In this document: positions 17,096 to 26,012 of the stretch, piece after piece | Layout of the letters: the number at the start of each line of letters is the position of its first letter | Numbering within the stretch: the stretch's first letter is position 1 | Source of the DNA: Pseudomonadota bacterium | Lineage (GTDB): Bacteria; Pseudomonadota; Gammaproteobacteria; Steroidobacterales; Steroidobacteraceae | Assembly (NCBI GenBank): GCA_018241425.1 | Contig: JAFEDU010000005.1 | Span: forward strand, 124,001 to 188,000 | Length of the DNA stretch: 64,000 nucleotides | Direction of reading: 5' to 3' | The notes under the pieces: generated by a model | What the model was told of the DNA's origin: nothing | What the model saw: the letters and a program-made list of their open reading frames with translations, nothing else | Database searches by the model: none | Position numbers and translations under genes: made by a program

Positions 17096-20000
17096 ATGTC
17101 GCTCCTGGAATTCCCCATCCGCCGCTACCAGTTCACGCTGGTGGCGTTCATGTGCCTGATCGCGCTCGGCTGGTTCGCCTTCACCAGCGTGCCGCGCGAG
17201 GAGGATCCGTACTTCAAGATCGCCGCGGCGACCATCACGGCGGTCTACCCGGGCGCGGACCCGAAGGACCTCGAGCGGCTCGTGGCGAAGCCCATCGAGG
17301 ACCGGCTGGCCGAGCTCGACGACGTGCACAGGATCGAGACCACGGTGAATGACGGGCTCGCCTTCACCTTCATCGAGTTCAATGCCAGCGCGGACGCGGA
17401 CAAGAAGTACGACGAGGTGACGCGCGAGATCAATGCGCTGCGCCCGGAGCTGCCCGCGGACGTGCAGAAGATCGAGATCCGCAAGGTGAGCCCGGGCCTG
17501 GTGAACACGCTGCAGGTGGCGCTGGTTTCCGCCGATGCGCCCTACCGCGAGCTGGAGGACTACGCCCGCAGCCTCAAGGACACCCTGAAGGCGGTCGACG
17601 GGGTACGGACCGCGGAGAGCTGGGCGTTCCCGGCGCGCGAGCTGCGGGTGGAGCTCGACCTGAAGCGCATGGGCGAGATCGGCGTGCAGGCGCCCCAGGT
17701 GATCCAGGCGCTGCAAAGCGAGAACGCCAACGTTCCCGCCGGGTCGCTCGATGCCGGGGGTCGGACCTTCAGCCTCAAGACCCTGGGCAGCTACCAGAAC
17801 CTCGACGAGGTGCGCGACACGGTGGTCGCGAGCAGTGGCGGCCACCTGGTGCAGGTGCGCGACGTGGCCCAGGTGTCCTGGGACTCCGCGCCGCTGAGTT
17901 ACGTCGGACGCTTCAACGGCGAGCGGGCGGTGTTCGTCACCGCCAACCAGAAGGACGGCTACAACATCCTGGAGGTCACGGCACGGGTCGACGCGGCACT
18001 GGATCGCTTCGGGCGCGACCTGCCCAAGCGCATCCGCCTCGAGCGCGGGTTCGAGCAATCGCACAACGTCGAGAACCGGCTGGACCACCTGTACCGCGAC
18101 CTTTTGATCGCGATCGGGCTGGTGCTGGTGACCTTGCTGCCGCTCGGCCTGCGGGCCGCGGGCATCGTCATGGTCTCCATCCCGCTGTCGCTCGCCTTCG
18201 GGCTAGCGGCGCTGGACTTCCTCGGCTACTCCCTGAACCAGATCTCGATCGCCGCCTTCGTCGTGGCCTTAGGCCTCCTGGTGGACGACTCCATCGTGGT
18301 CACCGAAAACATCGCGCGGCACCTGCGCGGCGGGATATCACCGGCGGCCGCGGCGCTCGCCGGTACCCGCCAGATCTTCGTCGCGATCCTGGGCTGCACC
18401 GGCACGCTGATCTTCGCGTTCCTGCCGCTCATGGCGCTGCCCGGAAACTCCGGCAAGTTCATCCGGGTACTGCCGGTGACCGTGGTGGCCACCATCATCG
18501 GCTCGCTCCTGATCGCGCTCTTCATCATCCCCTTCATCGCGAGCCGCGTGCTGCCGCCCGACGGGGACGCGCACGGCAACCCGCTGCTGCGGCGGGTGAT
18601 GGGAGCGATCCATCGCTACTACAGGCCGGCGCTGCACTTCTGCCTCGCCCGCCCGCGCACGACCGTCATCACCGCCATCGGCGGCTCACTGCTGCTCGCG
18701 GTACTGCTGGTGCCCCTGGTGGGCAGCAGCCTGTTCCCCAAGGCCGATACGCCGCAGTTTCTCGTGACGGTGGAGACCCCCGACGGCACGAGCCTCGCCG
18801 CCACCGACCGGGCCCTGAGCTTCGTCGAGGAGAAGCTGCACGGCATGCCGGAGGTCAAGAGCTGGTTCGCCAACCTCGGCCACGGCAACCCGCTCATCTA
18901 CTACAACATCGTCTCCCACGGAGATGCGCTCAACTACGCGGAGGTCTTCGTGCAGCTGAAGCACTACGACACCCGCGCCACCCCCCGCGCACTCGATGCG
19001 CTGCGCGCGCAGCTCGCCGCCTACCCCGGGGCGCACATCTACGTGAAGGAGTTCGTCAACGGCCCGCGCATCGTCGCGCCCATCTCGGTGCGCGTCATGG
19101 GTCCGGACCTGGACACCGTCGGCCACCTCGCCGCCCGGGTGGAACGCCTGATCCAGGGAACTCCCGGCACGCGCGACGTCGACAATCCGCTGCGGGTCGC
19201 GCGCACGAACCTGAGGCTCGCGCTCGACTCGCAGAAGGCGGCGCTCCAGGGCGTGCCCGCGGTCGAGTTCGAGCGTGCGGTGCGCTTGTCAGTCGCCGGG
19301 GTGCCGGTGGGCACCTTCAAGGACTCGAGCGGTGAGCAGTACGACATCGTGGTGCGCACGCCGATCGCGGCGCGGGCCGACCTCACGGCGCTCGGGGAGA
19401 TCCGCGTACCGGCGCGCAGCGGGGCGCTGCTGCCGGTAGCGCAGCTGGCGGACCTCGAGTTCGAGAAGGCGCCAACCCAGATCGAGCGCTACAACCGCGA
19501 ACGCTCGGCGACGGTGAACGCGGAAGTCCAGGACGGCTACAACACGGCACGCGTCACCGCAGCGGTGGTCAAGCGCCTGAATGGGATGGACTGGCCGCGC
19601 GGCTACCGCTACACCCTCGGCGGCGAGGCCGAGTCCAGTGCCGAGGCCTTCGGAGGCATCGGCACCGCGATCATCGTCGCGGTGTTCGGCATCTTCGCGA
19701 TCCTGGTGCTGGAGTTCGGCAGCTTCAAGTCCACGCTCATCGTGCTCACGGTGGTGCCGCTCGGGGTGCTGGGCGGCCTGCTGATGCTGCTGGCCACCGG
19801 CAACTCGATCTCCTTCACCGCCAGCATCGGGTTCATCGCCCTCATCGGCATCGAGATCAAGAACTCGATCCTGTTCGTGGATTTCACCAACCAGCTGCGC
19901 GCCGAAGGGGTGCCGCTCGGGGAAGCCATCGAGCAGGCGGGCGAGATCCGGTTCCTGCCGATCCTGCTGACCTCGGCCACCGCGATCGGGGGCCTGCTGC

Positions 20001-20152
20001 CGCTCGCGATGCAGAACGTCGGACTCTACTCACCCATGGCATGGGTGATCATCGGCGGCCTCATCTCATCGACGCTGCTGGCGCGACTCGTCACGCCTGT
20101 GATGTACGAGTTGATCCCGCCTGCAATCGAAGCAGGGGAGCGGGCACCTTAG
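17096..20152 (+). CDS. RND-family efflux transporter permease
   Basis: This 1018-residue proton-driven inner membrane pump has twelve predicted helices and two large periplasmic loops. The proton-relay acidic pair is in GLLVDDSIVVTENIARH and the relay lysine in IGIEIKNSILFVDFTN. The N-terminus MSLLEFPIRRYQ fits the usual short cytoplasmic segment, so ATG 17096 was chosen. Low sequence complexity with classical AcrB features is not seen. The protein looks closer to the broader multidrug/solvent RND group whose adaptor is a lipoprotein. The substrate is unknown. It is the last gene of the TetR-controlled operon. Confidence 0.93.
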   Translation: MSLLEFPIRRYQFTLVAFMCLIALGWFAFTSVPREEDPYFKIAAATITAVYPGADPKDLERLVAKPIEDRLAELDDVHRIETTVNDGLAFTFIEFNASADADKKYDEVTREINALRPELPADVQKIEIRKVSPGLVNTLQVALVSADAPYRELEDYARSLKDTLKAVDGVRTAESWAFPARELRVELDLKRMGEIGVQAPQVIQALQSENANVPAGSLDAGGRTFSLKTLGSYQNLDEVRDTVVASSGGHLVQVRDVAQVSWDSAPLSYVGRFNGERAVFVTANQKDGYNILEVTARVDAALDRFGRDLPKRIRLERGFEQSHNVENRLDHLYRDLLIAIGLVLVTLLPLGLRAAGIVMVSIPLSLAFGLAALDFLGYSLNQISIAAFVVALGLLVDDSIVVTENIARHLRGGISPAAAALAGTRQIFVAILGCTGTLIFAFLPLMALPGNSGKFIRVLPVTVVATIIGSLLIALFIIPFIASRVLPPDGDAHGNPLLRRVMGAIHRYYRPALHFCLARPRTTVITAIGGSLLLAVLLVPLVGSSLFPKADTPQFLVTVETPDGTSLAATDRALSFVEEKLHGMPEVKSWFANLGHGNPLIYYNIVSHGDALNYAEVFVQLKHYDTRATPRALDALRAQLAAYPGAHIYVKEFVNGPRIVAPISVRVMGPDLDTVGHLAARVERLIQGTPGTRDVDNPLRVARTNLRLALDSQKAALQGVPAVEFERAVRLSVAGVPVGTFKDSSGEQYDIVVRTPIAARADLTALGEIRVPARSGALLPVAQLADLEFEKAPTQIERYNRERSATVNAEVQDGYNTARVTAAVVKRLNGMDWPRGYRYTLGGEAESSAEAFGGIGTAIIVAVFGIFAILVLEFGSFKSTLIVLTVVPLGVLGGLLMLLATGNSISFTASIGFIALIGIEIKNSILFVDFTNQLRAEGVPLGEAIEQAGEIRFLPILLTSATAIGGLLPLAMQNVGLYSPMAWVIIGGLISSTLLARLVTPVMYELIPPAIEAGERAP

Positions 20153-20195
20153 GACTGCTAGCCGGCGGGATCGAGCCGCCACGCCTGCGAATATG

Positions 20196-20239
20196 AACAG
20201 AAACAGGCCGCCGGCGAGGAGGTTCCCCGCCGACGGCCT
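20196..20239 (-). terminator. Intrinsic terminator of ahpC-ahpD
   Basis: On the minus strand a 12-bp GC-rich stem (20239-20228 with 20216-20205, one G-U pair) is followed by a short U-rich tract (GUUUCUGUUC). It lies 14 bases after the ahpD stop. It also faces the convergent RND gene and may help insulate the two operons. Confidence 0.7.
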
Positions 20240-20253
20240 GGCAGTTAGCCGAC

Positions 20254-20823
20254 TTAGGCTGCCTGGGTAGCCGGTTCGCTGGAGGACTCGCCGGCAACGC
20301 TCGCCAGCGTCCGGGCGACCGCGTGCACGGTCGCCGCGATGCGCACGGCGCTCTGAACCGCCTCGCGCTCCAGTCCGTGGCCGCGCAGCGTCTTCTCGTG
20401 GGAGGCGACGCAGGTACCACAGCCGTTGATCGCGGAGACCGCGAGCGCCATGAGCTCGAAGTCCGCCTTGGCGATGCCGGGATTGCCGATGACGTTCATG
20501 CGCAGCCGGGCCGGGAGCTTCGCGTACTCGGGATCCTCGACCAGGTGCAGGAAGCGGTAGTACACGTTGTTCATGGCCATGACCGCAGCCGCGGCATGCG
20601 CCGCACTGACGTGGGCGGCATCCAGGTGCCGCGCCGCCAGTAGCTGCATGTTGCGCGTGAACGCCGCGTTGCCAGAGGCCACTGCGGAGGCCAGCGCCAC
20701 GGCCCAGGTCTGTTTCTCGTTCAACCCCGGGGCGCCGGTGCCGGAGAGCACCGAGCCCAGGTTGAGCGCCAGGTCGCGCGCGTAGCCCGGCAGGGCATCA
20801 CGGATGTTGTCGAGGGTAAGCAT
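20254..20823 (-). CDS. ahpD: Alkyl hydroperoxide reductase subunit AhpD
   Basis: This 189-residue carboxymuconolactone-decarboxylase-fold protein has the AhpD active site CGTC (C135, C138) and the following His (H142) in CGTCVASHEKTL. In mycobacteria AhpD reduces AhpC through a dihydrolipoamide link. The N-terminal half resembles a second CMD repeat. It starts 4 bases after the ahpC stop and is clearly co-transcribed with it, next to oxyR. No AhpF-like reductase is nearby, so AhpD is the likely electron donor to AhpC. Confidence 0.93.
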   Translation of the reverse strand: MLTLDNIRDALPGYARDLALNLGSVLSGTGAPGLNEKQTWAVALASAVASGNAAFTRNMQLLAARHLDAAHVSAAHAAAAVMAMNNVYYRFLHLVEDPEYAKLPARLRMNVIGNPGIAKADFELMALAVSAINGCGTCVASHEKTLRGHGLEREAVQSAVRIAATVHAVARTLASVAGESSSEPATQAA

Positions 20824-20827
20824 GGCT

Positions 20828-21367
20828 TCAGGCCGCCTTCAGGGTGTCTTCACCCTTCTGCCAGTTGCACGGGCACAGCTCGTCGGTCTGCAGTGCGTCC
20901 AGGACGCGCAGCACCTCCTCGGGACTGCGGCCGACGTTCATGTCGGTCACATAGACGAAGCGGATGATGCCGTGCGGATCGACGATATAGGTCGCCCGCT
21001 GCGCAACGCCGGCTTCGGGGTCGAGGATTCCCAGCGCGCCTGACAGCTCGCGCTTGATGTCAGCGAGCATCGGGAACGGCAGGTTGCGCAGCTCCTCCTT
21101 CTCGCGCCGCCAGGCCAGGTGCACGAACTCGCTGTCGATGCTGGCGCCGAGCACCTGCGCGTCGCGCGCGCGGAACTCCTTCTCGAGCTTGCCGAAGGCG
21201 GCGATCTCGGTCGGGCATACGAAGGTGAAGTCCTTCGGCCAGAAGAACACGACCTTCCACTTGCCCGCGAAGCTCTCGTGGGTGATGGGCTGGAAGGCCT
21301 TCTGCGGGTCGCTGGAGACGACGCCGGTCAGGGAAAACTCGGGGAAACGGTGGCCTACGCCGGACAT
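20828..21367 (-). CDS. ahpC: Peroxiredoxin AhpC
   Basis: This 179-residue 2-Cys peroxiredoxin reduces H2O2 and organic peroxides. The peroxidatic cysteine is C51 in FTFVCPTE, and the C-terminal DELCPCNW supplies the resolving cysteine(s). ATG 21367 was chosen because AAGGAG precedes it by a normal spacing. The gene is divergent from oxyR across 113 bases, and OxyR is the expected activator. An inverted repeat at 21411-21429 (ATGGGG...CCCCAT) lies in the untranslated leader. Confidence 0.95.
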   Translation of the reverse strand: MSGVGHRFPEFSLTGVVSSDPQKAFQPITHESFAGKWKVVFFWPKDFTFVCPTEIAAFGKLEKEFRARDAQVLGASIDSEFVHLAWRREKEELRNLPFPMLADIKRELSGALGILDPEAGVAQRATYIVDPHGIIRFVYVTDMNVGRSPEEVLRVLDALQTDELCPCNWQKGEDTLKAA

Positions 21368-21434
21368 GGAACACTCCTTAGACGATATTCGGTGAATCGA
21401 TGCAGCAATCATGGGGCCCGCAACCCCATAATTC

Positions 21435-21461
21435 CAATCGATTGATTTTATGATATCGATA
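21435..21461. promoter_or_regulatory. Candidate OxyR-binding region between ahpC and oxyR
   Basis: Two palindromes, CAATCGATTG (21435-21444) and TATCGATA (21454-21461), have centres 18 bases apart. They surround a TATGAT -10-like hexamer (21449-21454) in an AT-rich stretch. LysR-type proteins bind extended, imperfect dyads of this size in divergent promoters, so this is the likely OxyR site for both genes. The published OxyR tetranucleotide pattern is not matched exactly. Confidence 0.45.
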
Positions 21462-21480
21462 GATGGTGTATATTGACTGC

Positions 21481-22374
21481 ATGGACCTGAAGCTCAAGGA
21501 CCTGCGTTACCTGGTCGCCGTGGCCGACCAGCGCCACTTCGGGCGCGCCGCCGCCCAGTGCTACGTCAGCCAGCCGACACTGTCCGCACAGCTGAAGAAG
21601 CTCGAGGAGAGCCTGGGCGTGCAGCTGATCGAGCGTGCCCCCAACAACGTCTCCCTCACCGAGGCGGGCGAACAGATCGTCGCCCGCGCCCGCCGCATCC
21701 TCGAGGCCACCGACGAGGTGGTGACGCTGGCGCGCACGCAGCGCGACCCGCTCGGCGGGCGGCTGCGCGTGGCGTTGCTGCCTACGATCGGGCCCTACCT
21801 GCTGCCGCACGTCGCCCCGGCCGTACGCAAGGCGCTGCCGCGGCTCGAACTGCGCCTGTACGAGTACCAGACCGGGACGATCCTCGAGAAACTGCACAAC
21901 GGCGAGCTCGACGTCGGCATCCTCGCCCTGCCGGTGGACCTCAACGGGCTGGAGGCACGCGAGCTCTACCGCGAGCCCTTCACGCTCGCGGTACCCGAGC
22001 GTCATCCGCTCGCGGCCCGCGACAGCGTGAAGGTGGCGGACCTCAAGGGCGAGACGCTACTGCTCCTGGAGGAGGGACACTGCCTGCGTGACCAGGCGCT
22101 GGAGGTCTGCAGCCGCGTCGCTACGCGCGACCAGGCCGACTTCCGGGCGACCAGCCTCGAGACCCTGCGACAGATGGTCGCCACGGGGGCCGGGGTGACC
22201 CTGCTGCCCGAGTTTGCCGGGCGCGGGGCCTACCGCAATGCCCGCGGCGTTGTACTGCGGCCGTTCGCCCGGCCCGAGCCGGTGCGCCACGTCGGCGCCA
22301 TCTGGCGCCGCACCACCGCCCGGGGCGCGGCGATCGACGCCCTGTGCAACGTCATCAGCGAGCACGCCCGGTGA
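21481..22374 (+). CDS. oxyR: LysR-type peroxide sensor OxyR
   Basis: This 297-residue LysR regulator has a winged HTH (FGRAAAQCYVSQPTLSAQLKKLEESLGVQL). Both redox cysteines of OxyR are present: C201 and C210 in GHCLRDQALEVC, equivalent to E. coli C199 and C208. Disulfide formation by H2O2 activates the protein. It is divergent from ahpC-ahpD, its classical target. An earlier ATG at 21463 adds six residues; ATG 21481 matches family N-termini. Its stop overlaps the following hydrolase gene by 4 bases. Confidence 0.95.
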   Translation: MDLKLKDLRYLVAVADQRHFGRAAAQCYVSQPTLSAQLKKLEESLGVQLIERAPNNVSLTEAGEQIVARARRILEATDEVVTLARTQRDPLGGRLRVALLPTIGPYLLPHVAPAVRKALPRLELRLYEYQTGTILEKLHNGELDVGILALPVDLNGLEARELYREPFTLAVPERHPLAARDSVKVADLKGETLLLLEEGHCLRDQALEVCSRVATRDQADFRATSLETLRQMVATGAGVTLLPEFAGRGAYRNARGVVLRPFARPEPVRHVGAIWRRTTARGAAIDALCNVISEHAR

Positions 22375-23240
22375 TTTCCGCGGCCGAGCCGCAGCCGGTC
22401 CCCTTCACGGCCGCGGACGGCCGCCGTCTCGCGGGACTCCTTGTCCACGCGTTACGCCCGCGCGGTGCGCTGGTCATCAACAATGCCACCGGGTACCTGC
22501 GCGGGTTCTACCTGCGCTTCGCGCGTTATGCCGCCGAGCGCGGCTATCACACGCTGATCTACGACTACCGCGGCATGGGCGCCTCGCGCTCAGGGCTCCT
22601 GCGCGCGGAGCGTGCGCGCATGAGCGACTGGGGGCGCCTGGACATGCCCGCAGCGCTGGATTTCCTGATGGGCGCCTGTCCGGCGCTGCCCGCCTTCACC
22701 CTCGGCCACAGTGTCGGTGGCCAGCTGATCGGGGCCATGGACAATGCCAACCGTGCCCGCGCACACGTCATGATCGCCGCCTCGACCGGGTACTGGCGCC
22801 GCCAGAGCGTGCCCTTCCGCTACGCGGCGCTCGCGTTCTGGAAGCTGTACGGCCCGCTGACGCTGCGCACCCACGGCTACGTGCCCCGCAGCCCCCTGTG
22901 GCGCGGGCAGCCGCTGCCGCCGGGCGTTTTCCTGCAGTGGCGTGCCTGGTGCCTGAGTCCGACGGAATATGGCCCTGCGCTGGACGACGCGCTCGACGGC
23001 ACGCACTTCGAGCGCGTGCGCGGCCCGTTGCTGGTCTGGGGATTCACGGACGACCCGATTGCGACCCCGGCGGCCATCGATGCACTCCTGCCCTCCTACG
23101 CCGGAGCCCAGGTCGAGCGGCGCAGCACCGCCCCGGGCGAGGTCGGCGCCCGCGGGCTGGGCCATCACGGATTCTTCGCCCAGGCCCACCGCGAGTCGCT
23201 GTGGCGCGCGGCGTTCGACTGGCTGGACCAGCGGGCCTAG
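22371..23240 (+). CDS. Alpha/beta-hydrolase fold protein
   Basis: This 289-residue serine hydrolase-like protein has the nucleophile elbow in LGHSVGGQ and an oxyanion region near ATGYLRGFYLRFARY. DYRGMGAS follows beta strand 4, and the C-terminal GLGHHGFF holds the likely catalytic His. The Asp is probably in WGFTDDPI. It starts at a GTG overlapping the oxyR stop, so it is translationally coupled to oxyR. The substrate is unknown. It overlaps the convergent DMT exporter gene by 4 bases. Confidence 0.8.
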   Translation: MISAAEPQPVPFTAADGRRLAGLLVHALRPRGALVINNATGYLRGFYLRFARYAAERGYHTLIYDYRGMGASRSGLLRAERARMSDWGRLDMPAALDFLMGACPALPAFTLGHSVGGQLIGAMDNANRARAHVMIAASTGYWRRQSVPFRYAALAFWKLYGPLTLRTHGYVPRSPLWRGQPLPPGVFLQWRAWCLSPTEYGPALDDALDGTHFERVRGPLLVWGFTDDPIATPAAIDALLPSYAGAQVERRSTAPGEVGARGLGHHGFFAQAHRESLWRAAFDWLDQRA

Positions 23241-24142
23241 GCGGGAGCCCGCGCGGGCGGAGGGATCCTGCCCCTGGTGCGCGCCAGCGCGATCGAGACC
23301 AGCACGATGCCGGCCCCGAGGATCTGCAGCGGGCTCAGACGCTCGCCGAGGATCAGCCATGCGTAACCGGCGGCGGCGATCACCTGCACGTACAGACCGA
23401 CCGCACCGAAGGTGGCCGGCAGGTGTGCAAACGCGTAGGCGATCAGGCTTTGTCCCAGCACCTGCGCCGAAAGCGCGATGCCGACCAGGAGCCCCCAGCC
23501 GTGCGCATCGAGCGGCAGGAAGCGCTGGGTGAGCGCGAGGGGTAGCAGGAGCAGGGTGAACACCGCGGTGCTGGTCAGCATCACGATGCCGGTGCCGTGA
23601 CGCGTGCGCAGCCGCGACACCACCATGAGGTAGCCCGCGTAGAAGCAGGCGGTCCCCAGTCCCAGCAGGTCGCCGGTGAAGGCGTGAGCGCCGCCGGCCT
23701 GCAGCTTGGGGAGGAGGATGAGCAGCATGCCGCCGAACGCACAGGCCGTGGCGAGCACGAACGCGGCGCGCGGACGTTCGCCCCACAGCAGCCAGGCGAA
23801 CACCGTCACCAGGATGGGAGCGCAGTTGGCCTCCAGCGTCGAGGCGGCGATCGAGGTCATGAGCAGCGACCAGTGCCACAGCAGCAGGTCGCCCGCGAAG
23901 AAGACGCCGGCCCAGATGAACCCGGGCTCGCGCAGCGAAGCCCGCGGCTCCCTAGCGCGCCGCCGCTCCAACAGGGCCCACAGGGCGAGGAACGGCAACG
24001 CCAGCGCGCCACGCCAGAAGGCGGTGGCCGTAGGCCCGGTCTGCGACAGCCGCACGAAAATCCCGGAGCTGCCGATGGCAAGGGCGCCGACGAACAGGGC
24101 CACCAGGGCAGGAAACTCCGATGATCTGCGGCGATCGTTCAT
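23237..24142 (-). CDS. DMT-superfamily (EamA) exporter
   Basis: This 301-residue inner membrane protein has ten predicted helices in two EamA repeats (FVRLSQTGPTATAFWRG early in repeat one; AYAFAHLPATFGAVGLYVQ and YAWLILGERLSPLQILGAG in repeat two). Such transporters export amino acids, nucleotides or drugs; the substrate here is not readable. It is divergent from the PCu(A)C copper chaperone gene and convergent with the hydrolase gene. Confidence 0.88.
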   Translation of the reverse strand: MNDRRRSSEFPALVALFVGALAIGSSGIFVRLSQTGPTATAFWRGALALPFLALWALLERRRAREPRASLREPGFIWAGVFFAGDLLLWHWSLLMTSIAASTLEANCAPILVTVFAWLLWGERPRAAFVLATACAFGGMLLILLPKLQAGGAHAFTGDLLGLGTACFYAGYLMVVSRLRTRHGTGIVMLTSTAVFTLLLLPLALTQRFLPLDAHGWGLLVGIALSAQVLGQSLIAYAFAHLPATFGAVGLYVQVIAAAGYAWLILGERLSPLQILGAGIVLVSIALARTRGRIPPPARAPA

Positions 24143-24212
24143 CTGCGTGCGGCTCGCGCGGGAGCGGCATCATAGTCGGTCGGGTGCGTTCGCGTGGCAT
24201 AATCGCCCGACG

Positions 24213-24680
24213 ATGCACCGTTCCGCGCACAGCGCGCCCCCGCGCGCGCACGCCGCCGCAAGGCTAATGCTGTGGTTCGCACTGGCCGCCCTGGGGCCTG
24301 CATGTGCCGCGCCGCCACTCACGGTGAGCGATGCGTGGGTGCGGGCGACGCCCGGCGCCGAGGTGGCCGCGGCGTACTTCACGCTGCACAACCCAGGTTC
24401 GGCACCGATCAGCGTGGTCGGTGTCAGCTCGCCGCTGGCGGGCATGGCGATGATCCATGAAACGCGCCTCACCGGGACGCAGACCAGCATGCGGGCCCGC
24501 GATGCCGTGGCGGTGCCGGCCGGCGCCACGGTGCGCTTCGCCCCCGAGGGGCTGCACGTCATGCTGCACGACCTGCACCGCGCGCTGAACGTCGGCGAGG
24601 ACGTGCCGCTGGTGCTGCTCCTGAGCGACGGCAGCTCCGTGAGCGTGAGTGCCCGCGTGCGCCCGCTCACGGCACCCTGA
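24213..24680 (+). CDS. PCu(A)C-type periplasmic copper chaperone
   Basis: This 155-residue exported protein has a signal peptide ending near ACAAPPL and one PCuAC domain. The Cu(I) ligands are a spaced Met/His set: His and Met around MAMIHET, and His/Met in GLHVMLHDL. Members deliver copper to the CuA centre of cytochrome oxidase. No Sco1 or oxidase genes are adjacent, so the partner is elsewhere. ATG 24213 gives a clean signal peptide. Confidence 0.88.
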   Translation: MHRSAHSAPPRAHAAARLMLWFALAALGPACAAPPLTVSDAWVRATPGAEVAAAYFTLHNPGSAPISVVGVSSPLAGMAMIHETRLTGTQTSMRARDAVAVPAGATVRFAPEGLHVMLHDLHRALNVGEDVPLVLLLSDGSSVSVSARVRPLTAP

Positions 24681-24698
24681 AGGCCCGCGCCGACCCCG

Positions 24699-26012
24699 GT
24701 GTCTGCCACCGATTCACCGCTCGAGCACGTCACCCCCTACGACCGCTTTGCCTGGCGCGACAGCGACATCGAGCGCTGGCTTGAGAGCGGGGAACACGGC
24801 GCGGAGCTCGCGGCCTATTTCGGCGCCGCCGAGTACCGGCAGCTGCGCGCGCTGGCGCGCCGCGCTGCGCGGGCAGCGCGCTCGCCCCAGCCGCTGACCG
24901 TGATCCTCGTGCCGGGAATCATGGGCTCGCAGCTCGGGCTCCCCCGGCCACCGCCGCTGCCCAACGACGTCGTCTGGATCGATCCGCTCGACATCCACCA
25001 CGGCCGGCTCGCCGCCCTGCGCCTGCCCTCGCCCGGCCCGGTGATCCCGCTGGGCATCGTGCTGTTCTCGTACCTGCGCCTGAAACTGAACCTGCGGGCG
25101 CGCGGCTTCCGGGTCGAGAGTCACGACTACGACTGGCGGCTGCCGGTCATCGAGCTCGGCCGGCAGCTCGCGCAGCGCCTTGCAGGGCTCGCGCCAGCGC
25201 GCCTGGCGCTCGTCGCCCACAGCATGGGGGGCCTCGTGGCACGCGCCGCGCTCAAGGCCGGCGCGCCGGGGGTCGAGCGCGTGGTGCTGCTCGGGACGCC
25301 CAATTCGGGCTCGTTCGCGGCGGTGCAGGCCCTGCGGGGCGTGTACGCGGTCGTCCGCAAGGTCGCGCGGCTCGATGCGCGCGGTACCGCCGAGTCGCTG
25401 ACCCAGGAAGTCTTCAGCAGCTTCCCGGCACTCTACGACCTGCTGCCGCGCGCGACCGCACTCGACCTGTTCGACGTCGCCAATTGGCCGCGGACCGGGC
25501 CACGGCCCTACGCCGCGCTGCTCGCGGCTGCGCGCACCACCGCAGCCCAGCTGGCCGGCGCCGACGGGCGCTTCGCTGTCATCGTCGGCACCGGCCAGGA
25601 GACCGTCACCGCGGTGCGCCGGCGGGGCGATGAGTTCGTGTACACCCTCACCCGTGCCGGTGACGGCACGGTCGCCGTGGACAGTGCCCTGCTGCCCGGG
25701 GCGCGCACCTTCTATGCGCGCGTCGCCCACAGCGATCTGACACGCGATGCGGGCGTGGCCGCGGCCGTGGTCGACCTGCTGCGGCGCGGCCGCACGGGCC
25801 GGCTCCCCGGGCAGCTCCGGGGGACAAGTCGCGCCCAGGCGCAGATCGGGGATGCGCGGCTGCGTCGCACGCATGCAGTGAAGGTCGACTGGGCCGCCCT
25901 GTCCCCGGAAGAGCGCCGTGTGTTCCTGGAGAACCTCAACGAGCCCCCGCAGCTGAAGCTGTCCGTGCCGCCGCGCCGCGGCGGGCGCGCGAAAGGCAAG
26001 CTGGGGCGCTAG
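24699..26012 (+). CDS. Lipase / LCAT-like alpha/beta hydrolase
   Basis: This 437-residue protein has the nucleophile motif AHSMGGLVAR. An upstream VPGIMGSQLG oxyanion segment is typical of lecithin-cholesterol acyltransferase and PGAP1-like lipases. The C-terminal HAVKVDWAALSPEERRVFLENLNEPP tail and a basic end are additional. The start is GTG 24699, 18 bases after the copper chaperone stop. No signal peptide is evident, so it may be cytoplasmic. The substrate is unknown. It overlaps the convergent aldo/keto reductase gene by 4 bases. Confidence 0.78.
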   Translation: MSATDSPLEHVTPYDRFAWRDSDIERWLESGEHGAELAAYFGAAEYRQLRALARRAARAARSPQPLTVILVPGIMGSQLGLPRPPPLPNDVVWIDPLDIHHGRLAALRLPSPGPVIPLGIVLFSYLRLKLNLRARGFRVESHDYDWRLPVIELGRQLAQRLAGLAPARLALVAHSMGGLVARAALKAGAPGVERVVLLGTPNSGSFAAVQALRGVYAVVRKVARLDARGTAESLTQEVFSSFPALYDLLPRATALDLFDVANWPRTGPRPYAALLAAARTTAAQLAGADGRFAVIVGTGQETVTAVRRRGDEFVYTLTRAGDGTVAVDSALLPGARTFYARVAHSDLTRDAGVAAAVVDLLRRGRTGRLPGQLRGTSRAQAQIGDARLRRTHAVKVDWAALSPEERRVFLENLNEPPQLKLSVPPRRGGRAKGKLGR

